This document shows positions 1-6,437 of a stretch of 8,023 bases of DNA, piece by piece. This DNA is from Pseudomonadota bacterium. Its GTDB lineage: Bacteria; Pseudomonadota; Alphaproteobacteria; Acetobacterales; Acetobacteraceae. Positions within the stretch are counted from its first letter, which is position 1. Each line of letters opens with the position of its first letter. The position numbers and the translations under genes were made by a program. The stretch lies in assembly GCA_021828605.1 (NCBI GenBank), contig JAJZEG010000377.1, positions 1 to 8,023 on the forward strand. The letters are read 5' to 3'. Under the pieces are notes generated by a model. That model was not told the DNA's origin, ran no database searches, and worked only from the letters and a program-made list of their open reading frames with translations.

Positions 1-482
1 ACATCGCCCGCTTCGAAAATGATCGACTGACCCGAGCGGACTGGTCGATCAACAATCAGATGGGTCTGCGCCAGCTTTTCGGGCTCGGCTGCGGGTTCGG
101 GCGCATCGGCAGGCGGCGGGTCATCGGGGACCAGCACCAGCCGATCACGGCTGGTTGCGCCCAACACCCAGGCTTGCGACCAGCGCGAGCCGACGAGCCG
201 ATCCCGATCCAGCCCTTCGACCCCGATGATGTTGAGGCCGCGCGTGGTTAAATCATCGAGCAGGGCCAAATCGAGACTGGCTGGGTCGGTAAAGGCGGCC
301 AGATTCACCACCACCGGACGATCAGCGAAAAATTGCCGCGAGCGGCTGATTTGTTCATCAAGGGCCGCGAGCCACGGCGTCAAGGGCGGCTCGGGTGCGA
401 CGATCAACGCCATCAGCGAGCGACCGCGAACGCGGATCGGCTTGGTGGAACTTTCAGGACTGATCGGATCGGGGACTGCCAC
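1..482 (-). CDS. minC: Septum site-determining protein MinC (partial, C-terminus beyond left edge)
   Basis: MinC inhibits FtsZ polymerisation away from midcell, together with MinD and MinE. The visible 160 codons hold the N-terminal FtsZ-interacting domain (residues about 14-110, including the conserved Gly in VRGRS at 20 and the strand RPVVVNL at 55-61). A Pro/Ala/Glu-rich linker (about 119-137) follows. The start of the C-terminal beta-helix domain then carries the family signature RPVRSGQ at 146-152, followed by IIFEAGD. The rest of the C-terminal domain, and presumably minD/minE, lie outside the window. The start is GTG at 482: an in-frame TAG sits only four codons upstream (492-494), and the next ATG (residue 24) would cut into the N-domain. 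No good Shine-Dalgarno is visible just before the GTG. Identification rests on the RSGQ signature and overall layout and is confident; the exact start is somewhat less certain. Confidence 0.9.
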   Translation of the reverse strand, partial: MAVPDPISPESSTKPIRVRGRSLMALIVAPEPPLTPWLAALDEQISRSRQFFADRPVVVNLAAFTDPASLDLALLDDLTTRGLNIIGVEGLDRDRLVGSRWSQAWVLGATSRDRLVLVPDDPPPADAPEPAAEPEKLAQTHLIVDRPVRSGQSIIFEAGD

Positions 483-561
483 AGGATGGTGCTAGCGTTG
501 CCCGCTTCTCCGCGTCAACACGACATCGGTTATTGGATTGTTAATACAGCAATATCAGTGC

Positions 562-567
562 ATTATA
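562..567 (-). promoter_or_regulatory. Putative -10 box of the minC promoter
   Basis: The minus strand reads a perfect TATAAT here, in the AT-richer part of the 120-bp gap between the oxidoreductase stop and minC. Seventeen bases upstream the hexamer GTCGCA matches the TTGACA consensus at only three of six positions, so the -35 is weak. Transcription from this box would begin near 555 and give minC a leader of about 70 nt. The placement suits a separate minC promoter, but this is inferred from one hexamer. Confidence 0.4.
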
Positions 568-602
568 TGATTTCGCCGCTTAGCTGCGACTCGGCGCCGA
601 TT

Positions 603-1589
603 TCAGGCCGGGATCGGGATTTTGCTCATCAGGCCGCTGGCTTGCGCATAAGCGCGGCTCTGCGCAATGGACGCGCTGACTTTGAGGGCGGCGTCGAGCG
701 CCCAACGCCCGGCGGCGGCGTCGACCAGCACCGGCGCGCCATCGAGGCAAGAGGCGTAAAACGCCTCATGTTCGGCGGCCAAGGCGTCGTGATCCTCCCA
801 GCTGGCTTGTTGGACGCCAAATTCGGCGAAACCGGGAATGGGTGTGCCGCCATCGCGGCCAATCAGAGTGAGGTTGCGGGCGGCGAAATCGATGGTCAGA
901 TAGCCGGTTTCGGAAAAAATCCGCATCCGCCGCTCGGTTTTTTGCGCAATCCGGCTGGCGGTGATGGTGGCGACGCAGCCATTGGCGAAACGCACCCGCG
1001 CATTGGCGATATCATCATGCAGGCTGGCCACCGCCGCACCCACCGCATCGACGCTTTGGATCGGCTGGTTCACCAAGGCGAGGATCAAATCCAGATCATG
1101 GATCATCAAATCGAGAATAACCGACACATCGGTGCCACGCGGCTTGAACGGGGCGACGCGCACTGCTTCGATATAAAGCGGCTTGCCCATGCGCGCGGTG
1201 ACGGCGCCATGGGCGGCGGAGAATCGCTCCAGATGGCCAACTTGCAGCACCAGTTTTGCCTGCTGTGCGAGGGCGGCCAGTTGATCGGCCTCGGCCAAGG
1301 TGGCGGCGATGGGTTTTTCGACCAGCACATGCTTGCCCGCGCGCAGGGCCAGGGAGGCGAGCGCGAAATGGGCATCGGCGGGGGCGGCGATAATCACCGC
1401 ATCGCAAGCGGCGAGCAGCGCATCCGGCGCGAGCGGCACGCTGTTGGCTTCGGTGGCAATGGTTTGGGCGCGCGCTGGATCATGGTCGAACACGCCGATC
1501 AGCCGCGCGCGGGTCGCATCGCGCAGTTTGAGCGCATGAAAACGACCGAAATGGCCGGCGCCGATCAGCCCTACCCGCAATTGTGACAT
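603..1589 (-). CDS. Gfo/Idh/MocA family NAD(P)-dependent oxidoreductase, UDP-GlcNAc 3-dehydrogenase (GnnA)-like
   Basis: This is a 328-residue dehydrogenase with an N-terminal Rossmann domain, GAGHFG at 10-15 after a beta strand, and the family EKP motif at 91-93, whose Lys is catalytic. The C-terminal alpha/beta domain contains GHLERF at 118-123 and LMIHDLDLI at 161-169 with the conserved active-site HD. The GHLERF and HDLDL signatures with the RIAQKTERRMRIF segment (213-225) resemble the GnnA branch, which oxidises UDP-GlcNAc at C3 ahead of a transaminase for 2,3-diamino lipid A sugars. That substrate is inference: no gnnB or lpx gene is visible here. The ATG at 1589 is chosen because the Rossmann strand begins at residue 4 and GGGGAA lies a suitable distance upstream. 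A longer reading to 1832 would run into secD and adds only basic, unconserved sequence. It is transcribed divergently from secD. Confidence 0.82.
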   Translation of the reverse strand: MSQLRVGLIGAGHFGRFHALKLRDATRARLIGVFDHDPARAQTIATEANSVPLAPDALLAACDAVIIAAPADAHFALASLALRAGKHVLVEKPIAATLAEADQLAALAQQAKLVLQVGHLERFSAAHGAVTARMGKPLYIEAVRVAPFKPRGTDVSVILDLMIHDLDLILALVNQPIQSVDAVGAAVASLHDDIANARVRFANGCVATITASRIAQKTERRMRIFSETGYLTIDFAARNLTLIGRDGGTPIPGFAEFGVQQASWEDHDALAAEHEAFYASCLDGAPVLVDAAAGRWALDAALKVSASIAQSRAYAQASGLMSKIPIPA

Positions 1590-1621
1590 TTTCGTGTTCC
1601 CCACCGGCTGAATGCGGATTG

Positions 1622-1627
1622 ATGATA
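1622..1627 (-). promoter_or_regulatory. Possible -10 box for the oxidoreductase gene
   Basis: The minus strand reads TATCAT, five of six matches to the -10 consensus, 33 nt before the ATG at 1589. It would give a leader of about 26 nt that includes the GGGGAA ribosome binding site. No convincing -35 hexamer sits at the usual spacing, so this is a weak call. The divergent secD promoter must also lie in this 120-bp gap, but I see no clear match for it. Confidence 0.2.
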
Positions 1628-1709
1628 CCGCCCCGGCGCAGCCCCTTGCGCGCCTTACCCTGGACCGCCATACCACCGCTGCTTCGGACTTGGGAGACCG
1701 CCGCTCGTC

Positions 1710-3290
1710 ATGCTGTATTTTACCAGACTGAAAACTTTTCTGATCGCGCTGGTCTGCGTGCTCGGCGTCGCATTGGCGATACCCAACCTGTTTGCGCGCC
1801 CGGCCTCCTTTGTGCCGTGGCCGCAAATTCATCTGGGCCTTGATTTGCGGGGCGGTTCATACCTGTTGATGCAGGTCGATATGCATGCGGTGGTCAAGCA
1901 AGATCTCACCGATTTGACCGATGAGGTGCGCTCATCCCTGTTCAAAGCGCATATCGGCTATACTAATTTGGGCGCCGATCCGGTCGCCAAGCGGGTGCAG
2001 TTCAGCCTGCTCAATCCCGGTGACGCGGCGCAGGCGAAAGCGATTCTGGATAAATTGATCACCCCGGTGACGGCCGCGAATGATGCGCCGAATTTGGTGG
2101 TGGCGATTTCGCCCACTGGCGGGGCGAGCCTGACTTTGTCACGACCGGCTCTGATCGCGAAAGCGAGCCAGGCGGTGGCGCAATCGATTACCATTATCGG
2201 GCGGCGGATCGATGGTACTGGCGTGGTCGATCCGCAAATTGCGCGCCAGGGCTCGGATCAAATCGTGATCCAGTTGCCTGGCGTGTCCGATCCGAACCGG
2301 ATCAAGCGGCTGATTGGCAAAACCGCTCATATGACCTTTCATATGGTGCCGCAGGGCGTGAGCGTGGCGAGCAAAACATTGCCGCCGGGCGTGGAAGCGT
2401 TGCCGATGCTGAATGATCCGACCGAATCCCAGGCGATTTTCTCGCGCGTGGCGGTGGATGGCTCGGATTTGACCAATGCGCAGGCGGGCCAGGATCCGCA
2501 AACCGGGCAATGGGTGGTGAATTTCGCGTTTAATGGCACCGGGGCGCGGCGGTTCGCGAAAATTACCACGGCCAATGTGGGCAAGCTTTTTGCCATCGTG
2601 CTCGATCACAAAATCATCGAAGCCCCGGTGATCCAGCAGCCGATTATCACCGGCCAGGGTCAGATTTCCGGCAATTTCACCGCCAAATCCGCGACAAATC
2701 TGGCCCTCCTGCTGCGCGCGGGCGCGCTGCCCGCACCGTTAAAAGTGGTGGAGCAGCAGAGCGTGGGGCCGGAATTGGGTACCGATGCGATCCGCGCCGG
2801 GGTGATTTCGCTCGCGGTTGGTTTCGTGCTGGTGATCGCGTTCATGGCGAGTTTTTATGGGTTGTTTGGCTGGTTCGCCAATCTGGCCTTGGTGCTGAAC
2901 CTGGTGATGATGCTGGGGGTGTTGTCGCTGATGGGGGCGACTTTGACCTTGCCGGGCATGGCCGGGATTTTGCTGACGCTGGGCATGGCGGTGGATGCCA
3001 ATGTGTTGATCAATGAGCGGGTGCGCGAGGAGGTCAAGCTCGGGCGCAAGCCGTTGGCGGCGCTGGAGGCGGGGTATAAGCGGGCTTATGGCACGATTAT
3101 CGACTCCAACGTGACCACTTTGCTCGCGCACGTCACCTTGTTCATTTTCGGCTCGCCGCCGGTGCGCGGCTTCGCGGTGACGATTTGTGTGGGCATTATC
3201 ACCACCTTATTCACCGCGACCGTGGTGACCCGATTGATCACCGCGAAGTGGTTCGTTGCGCGCAGGCCCGCCGCGCTGCCGGTGTTTTGA
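1710..3290 (+). CDS. secD: Protein translocase subunit SecD
   Basis: SecD pairs with SecF in the inner membrane and uses the proton motive force to help pull preproteins out of the SecYEG channel after the SecA step. The 526-residue protein has a TM helix at about 9-26, then the large periplasmic P1 region starting with DLRGG (45-49) and containing the GRRIDGTG segment (164-171). Five clustered TM helices follow (about 361-381, 387-406, 415-433, 460-481, 487-511). The TM4 motif GMAVDANVLI carries D429, equivalent to the proton-pathway Asp of Thermus SecDF. The usual GSGPVRG turn reads GSPPVRG (481-487). It is shorter than E. coli SecD (615 aa) but normal for alphaproteobacteria. Start: ATG at 1710 with GGAG 13 nt upstream, just before the hydrophobic N-terminus. 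secF follows after 10 nt. No yajC precedes it. Confidence 0.97.
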   Translation: MLYFTRLKTFLIALVCVLGVALAIPNLFARPASFVPWPQIHLGLDLRGGSYLLMQVDMHAVVKQDLTDLTDEVRSSLFKAHIGYTNLGADPVAKRVQFSLLNPGDAAQAKAILDKLITPVTAANDAPNLVVAISPTGGASLTLSRPALIAKASQAVAQSITIIGRRIDGTGVVDPQIARQGSDQIVIQLPGVSDPNRIKRLIGKTAHMTFHMVPQGVSVASKTLPPGVEALPMLNDPTESQAIFSRVAVDGSDLTNAQAGQDPQTGQWVVNFAFNGTGARRFAKITTANVGKLFAIVLDHKIIEAPVIQQPIITGQGQISGNFTAKSATNLALLLRAGALPAPLKVVEQQSVGPELGTDAIRAGVISLAVGFVLVIAFMASFYGLFGWFANLALVLNLVMMLGVLSLMGATLTLPGMAGILLTLGMAVDANVLINERVREEVKLGRKPLAALEAGYKRAYGTIIDSNVTTLLAHVTLFIFGSPPVRGFAVTICVGIITTLFTATVVTRLITAKWFVARRPAALPVF

Positions 3291-3300
3291 GAGAAAAGCC

Positions 3301-4269
3301 ATGAAATTCCTCACCCGCCCTGCCTTCCGTTTGGTGCCGGACGGCACCCGCATTCGCTTCATGAATGGGCGATTTGCCGGGTTGCTGGTTTCCGCCGTGC
3401 TCTCGACCGCGTCGTTGATCCTGTTTTTCCATCCGGGATTGAATTTGGGGCTGGATTTCAAGGGCGGCGTGGTGATGCAGGTGGGCACGCCCAACAAGCC
3501 GGATTTTGCCCGGCTGCGCGCGGCGCTGAACCAGAACCATTTGCCCGGCGCGTCGTTGCAGAGTTTCGGCCATGATCAGGGGGTGTTGATCAGCCTTGAA
3601 TCGCAGAGCAACGCCAAGGCGACGCAGCAATCGTTGAATGAGGCGCAGGCGGCGGTGCAACAAGCCTTGCCGGGTGCTAAAATCCTCGGCACCCAGGCGA
3701 TTGGGGCGTCGGTATCGAAACAATTATTTGATCAAGGGCTCACCGCCCTTGGGCTGAGCCTGTTGATGATTTTGGGTTATATTTGGTTTCGCTTTGAATG
3801 GCAGTTCGCGGTGGGCGCGGTTACCACGCTCGTGCTCGATGCCACCAAAGCCATCGGCTTTATGGTGATTACCCGAATTCCGTTTGATTTGGTGACGATT
3901 GCCGCGATTTTGACGGTGATTGGCTATTCCACCAACGATAAGGTGGTGGTGTATGACCGGGTGCGGGAAAATTTGCGCAAATATAAAACCATGCCGTTGC
4001 GCGACCTGATCGATTTATCGATCAACGAAACGCTGAACCGGACGTTAGGCACGTCCGGCACGGTGTTTCTGGCGGCGCTGCCGCTCGCTTTGTTTGGCGG
4101 CGCCTCGCTGTCGGGTTTTGCCTGGGTGATGCTGTTTGGTATTGTGGTTGGCACCTCATCCTCGATTTTCATTGCCGCACCGATCCTGCTGTTGTTGGGC
4201 GATAACAAATTGCGGCGGGGCACGGCCAAGCCCACCGATGATCCAACTGTCGCAAAATCCAGGGCATAG
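3301..4269 (+). CDS. secF: Protein translocase subunit SecF
   Basis: This is the partner of SecD in the membrane translocase accessory complex. The 322-residue protein has TM1 at about 26-44, the periplasmic P4 domain beginning with GLDFKGG (50-56), and five TM helices from about 143 to 300. GYSTND at 209-214 carries D213, and LNRT at 245-248 carries R247. These match the Asp and Arg required for proton conduction in Thermus SecDF. The usual Leu-His-Asp in the second TM helix of the cluster reads VLDATK (178-183): the His is lost and the Asp (D180) kept. The ATG at 3301 follows the secD stop by 10 nt with a GAGAGAAA ribosome binding site. An upstream in-frame GTG at 3256 lies inside secD and adds only non-conserved residues. 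It is translated as one operon with secD. Confidence 0.97.
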   Translation: MKFLTRPAFRLVPDGTRIRFMNGRFAGLLVSAVLSTASLILFFHPGLNLGLDFKGGVVMQVGTPNKPDFARLRAALNQNHLPGASLQSFGHDQGVLISLESQSNAKATQQSLNEAQAAVQQALPGAKILGTQAIGASVSKQLFDQGLTALGLSLLMILGYIWFRFEWQFAVGAVTTLVLDATKAIGFMVITRIPFDLVTIAAILTVIGYSTNDKVVVYDRVRENLRKYKTMPLRDLIDLSINETLNRTLGTSGTVFLAALPLALFGGASLSGFAWVMLFGIVVGTSSSIFIAAPILLLLGDNKLRRGTAKPTDDPTVAKSRA

Positions 4270-4379
4270 TCTCAGAATAGAGTAATTTGAGGGAATTAAT
4301 TGGTTAGAATTTTGTAAATCTGACAGTAATCGTTCATTACGCCATTGCGTTTCGGGTCCTGCGGTCTTTATTAAACTGA
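4270..4379. promoter_or_regulatory. AT-rich intergenic region upstream of the EAL gene
   Basis: These 110 nt have about 36% GC, and the stretch 4271-4340 only about 30%, against about 60% in neighbouring genes. Two direct repeats of AGAAT-N3-GTAA start 32 nt apart (4274 and 4306). A perfect inverted repeat GTAAT-N5-ATTAC lies at 4326-4340. Near the gene, TTGCGT (4345-4350) and TTTATT (4367-4372) with a 16-nt spacer form a weak promoter match whose start site would fall at about 4379-4380. That is essentially on the EAL ATG, which lacks a Shine-Dalgarno. I see no intrinsic terminator after secF. The region probably holds the EAL promoter and possibly an operator. The individual sites are inferred. 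Confidence 0.35.
4326..4340. repeat. Short inverted repeat, candidate operator
   Basis: GTAAT and ATTAC are perfect 5-bp arms separated by five bases. The same half-site GTAAT also occurs at 4282-4286, and a near copy GTAAA at 4314-4318, in the same upstream region. Such short arms can arise by chance in AT-rich DNA, so operator function is only a suggestion. Confidence 0.2.
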
Positions 4380-5204
4380 ATGCAAGGGCCGCTCGATTCT
4401 CGCTACTCAACCGCGCTCGACATGCACGATACTGCATCGGTGCCGTTTGGTCCTGCCGATGTTGCGTGCGTCTATCAGCCGATTATTCGACTCGATGATG
4501 GCGCCGTCGTTTCTGTCGAAATATTAGCACGCCGCCGCGACCGGCATGGTGCCCTGCAAGGGGCAGCGCAATTTGCCAACGCCTTGTATGAAGGTGAGCC
4601 GGCGCGTCGCCTAACCGGTTTCATGGTGCAGGCGGTGCTTGATGATGTTATTGCGGGTCGGCTGTCGGGTTTGCCGTTTTTGTTTATGCTGAATTTGCCG
4701 CTGCATGTTTTGCTCGACCCAACCTTACCGCTCTGGATTGATCATGCTTTGGCAACCGCGAACATCCCGCGTGATCGGCTCGGCTTTGAGCTAACCGAAA
4801 CCCGTCCGGTGCAGGATTTTGCCGAAGCGGCCACGGCAATCGCCCTCCTCCGTGCGCAGGGCCATCGCATCGCGCTCGATGATATCAGCGAAGCGACCGC
4901 TAACCTTGATCAATTATTTGCGCTTGATTTCACCTCGGTGAAACTTGATTGCAGCGTGATTGCCGCCCTCACCCACTCGCCCGCCGCGAATGATTTCGTG
5001 CGCGACACGGTGGCGCGCTGTGCTGCAACCGGCAAGCAATTAATCGCCGAAGGTGCTGAGGATTGCGCAACCCTGCATCGCCTGCACGCGCTCGGTGTTG
5101 GTTACGCTCAAGGCTTTGTTATCGCCCATCCGCTCTCGGCACCGGCTTTATGCGAATGGTTCGCTCAATGGCGCAACAACGCGGTGTTATCTTATTTGGG
5201 TTAG
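4380..5204 (+). CDS. Stand-alone EAL-domain protein (c-di-GMP phosphodiesterase or binding protein)
   Basis: EAL domains hydrolyse cyclic di-GMP to pGpG or, when degenerate, bind it as effectors. This 274-residue protein is almost entirely one EAL domain (about 28-262), with no sensory, GGDEF or membrane segment. It starts YQPII at 32-36. The signature reads EIL (E47), and the other ligands are kept: N105 (LNLP), E137 (ELTE), D167-D168, K188 (VKLD), E224 (AEGAED) and Q244 (AQG). The loop that normally reads DDFGTGYSSL is DDISEATANL (167-176). Its length is normal but the Phe and both glycines are lost, and this loop affects metal binding and dimerisation in active enzymes. Activity is therefore plausible but uncertain. 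The ATG at 4380 has no Shine-Dalgarno, and ATG at 4422 (residue 15) is an alternative with the whole domain intact. It is probably transcribed apart from secDF and is convergent with the alcohol dehydrogenase gene. Confidence 0.88.
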   Translation: MQGPLDSRYSTALDMHDTASVPFGPADVACVYQPIIRLDDGAVVSVEILARRRDRHGALQGAAQFANALYEGEPARRLTGFMVQAVLDDVIAGRLSGLPFLFMLNLPLHVLLDPTLPLWIDHALATANIPRDRLGFELTETRPVQDFAEAATAIALLRAQGHRIALDDISEATANLDQLFALDFTSVKLDCSVIAALTHSPAANDFVRDTVARCAATGKQLIAEGAEDCATLHRLHALGVGYAQGFVIAHPLSAPALCEWFAQWRNNAVLSYLG

Positions 5205-5207
5205 TTT

Positions 5208-6404
5208 CTAATTTTGATAAACTTGCTGATATAAATCAATAATCGCCTGCGCATCGGGGATCGCTGGATTATTGGCCGGGCTGCCGGATCCCAAGGCTTG
5301 CTCGGCCATGACCGCGCAGCGGGCGTGCCACTGTTGCGCATCGATGCCGAACGCGGCCGGGGTGGGCACCGATAAATCACGATTAATCGCGGCAAGCTCC
5401 GCCACCAACGCCGCACCCGCTGCTTGGTCGGACGCGTCTTGCGGCGCAAAACCGGCAAGGCGCGCGGCCTCGGCATAGCGCGGTAGTGCGGCACTGAGCG
5501 AGTAGCGGGTGATGGCGGGCAACAGCATCGCGTTGGACATGCCGTGCGGCACATGGAAATGCGCGCCGATTGGCCGCGACATGCCATGCACCAGCGCCAC
5601 TGAGGCGTTGGAGAAAGCGAGGCCCGCCAGGGTGGCGCCGAGCATCATCGCCTCGCGCGCGGCGCGGTTATCGGGCGTGTGATAAACCGCGCGCAAATGC
5701 GGGCCGATCAGCGCCAAGGCCGTGCGGGCATAGCCATCGGACATTGGGCCGGCGCGGCGCGACACCAAGGCTTCCAGCGCGTGGGTAAAGGCGTCAATGC
5801 CGGTATCGGCGGTGGTGCGCGCGGGTACGCTGAGCGTGAGTTCGAAATCAACCAGGGCGGCGACCGGCAAAGCACCAAGGCCGCCAATGAGCATTTTTTC
5901 GTCGGTTTGCGTATCAGTAATCACGGTGAAGCGCGTCGCTTCCGAGCCGGTGCCCGCCGTGGTCGGCACCGCAATCAGCGGCAAAGCCGCATGATCGGCG
6001 CTGAACGGAACTTTGAATTGGCGGAGTTTCGCGCCGGGTTTAGCGGCGAGCAGGATATTGATCGCCTTGGCGGTATCAATCGGCGAGCCGCCGCCAAAGC
6101 CGATCAAGCAATCAATCGGCGGCGCGCTGCGCGCGCGGGCAATCGCGGACCCGCGAGCGAGGGCGACGCCCGCGTCAATCACCGTATCGATGGGCTCAGG
6201 AACGGTGTCGGAAAATACCGTATAGGTGATCCCGGCTTGATCGAGCGGGTCGGTCAGACGCTTGATCAGGCCGAGTTTGACCATCATCGGGTCGGTGACA
6301 ATCAGCGGCGCCGAGACGCCCAGACGAGCGAGCAGGTCAGCGATGCGCGTCACCGCACCCGCGCCGATATCAAGATAGCGCGGTGCAAAAAATTGGATAT
6401 TCAT
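5208..6404 (-). CDS. Iron-containing (group III) alcohol dehydrogenase
   Basis: This cytoplasmic NAD(P)-dependent enzyme interconverts alcohols and aldehydes or ketones using a divalent metal, usually iron. Its 398 residues match the family length. The N-terminal nucleotide-binding domain has GFGGGSPIDTAKA (102-113) and PTTAGTGSEAT (147-157). The helical metal domain shows all four metal ligands: D204 and H208 (GIDAFTHALEAL), H273 (VHGM) and H287 (VPHG), spaced as in E. coli FucO. The position four after H273, where FucO has a His (HGMAH), is Arg here (HGMSR). I believe this occurs in one subgroup. The exact substrate cannot be read from sequence. The ATG at 6404 has GGAGG seven bases upstream. 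A TTG at 6431 would add nine residues that include the ribosome binding site. It is the last gene of the gst-phosphatase-ADH cluster, 33 nt after the phosphatase stop. Confidence 0.93.
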   Translation of the reverse strand: MNIQFFAPRYLDIGAGAVTRIADLLARLGVSAPLIVTDPMMVKLGLIKRLTDPLDQAGITYTVFSDTVPEPIDTVIDAGVALARGSAIARARSAPPIDCLIGFGGGSPIDTAKAINILLAAKPGAKLRQFKVPFSADHAALPLIAVPTTAGTGSEATRFTVITDTQTDEKMLIGGLGALPVAALVDFELTLSVPARTTADTGIDAFTHALEALVSRRAGPMSDGYARTALALIGPHLRAVYHTPDNRAAREAMMLGATLAGLAFSNASVALVHGMSRPIGAHFHVPHGMSNAMLLPAITRYSLSAALPRYAEAARLAGFAPQDASDQAAGAALVAELAAINRDLSVPTPAAFGIDAQQWHARCAVMAEQALGSGSPANNPAIPDAQAIIDLYQQVYQN

Positions 6405-6411
6405 TTCGTTT

Positions 6412-6416
6412 CCTCC
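6412..6416 (-). promoter_or_regulatory. Strong ribosome binding site of the alcohol dehydrogenase
   Basis: The minus strand reads GGAGG seven bases before the ATG at 6404. It fixes this ATG as the start over the upstream in-frame TTG at 6431. Confidence 0.75.
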
Positions 6417-6437
6417 CAAATCGCGCGGCAACGACGA

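Noticed and set aside
513..518. TTGACG on the minus strand as a -35 for minC
   Set aside because: No acceptable -10 hexamer lies 16-18 nt downstream (the bases there read CTAGCA).
574..600. CGCCG-N13-CGGCG stem and the palindrome TCGGCGCCGA just after the oxidoreductase stop, as a terminator
   Set aside because: The arms are short, the loop is long and no T-run follows on the minus strand. This is common by chance in GC-rich DNA.
333..1586. Plus-strand open frame of 417 codons antisense to the Gfo/Idh/MocA gene and the minC start
   Set aside because: Its translation is Gly/Gln/His/Arg-rich with no family motif, and it mirrors a well-supported minus-strand gene. This is a shadow frame of GC-rich coding DNA.
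1590..1832. N-terminal extension of the oxidoreductase by 81 residues
   Set aside because: It would overlap the first 123 nt of secD, is basic and unconserved, and precedes a proper Rossmann start with its own ribosome binding site at 1589.
3256..3300. GTG start for SecF inside secD
   Set aside because: It adds 15 residues unlike SecF N-termini. The ATG at 3301 has a ribosome binding site and normal spacing after the secD stop.
5213..5242. TTGAT/ATCAA pairs near the end of the alcohol dehydrogenase as a shared terminator
   Set aside because: The arms are only five bases, AT-only apart from one G-C pair, with a long loop. They lie within coding sequence and are too weak to call.
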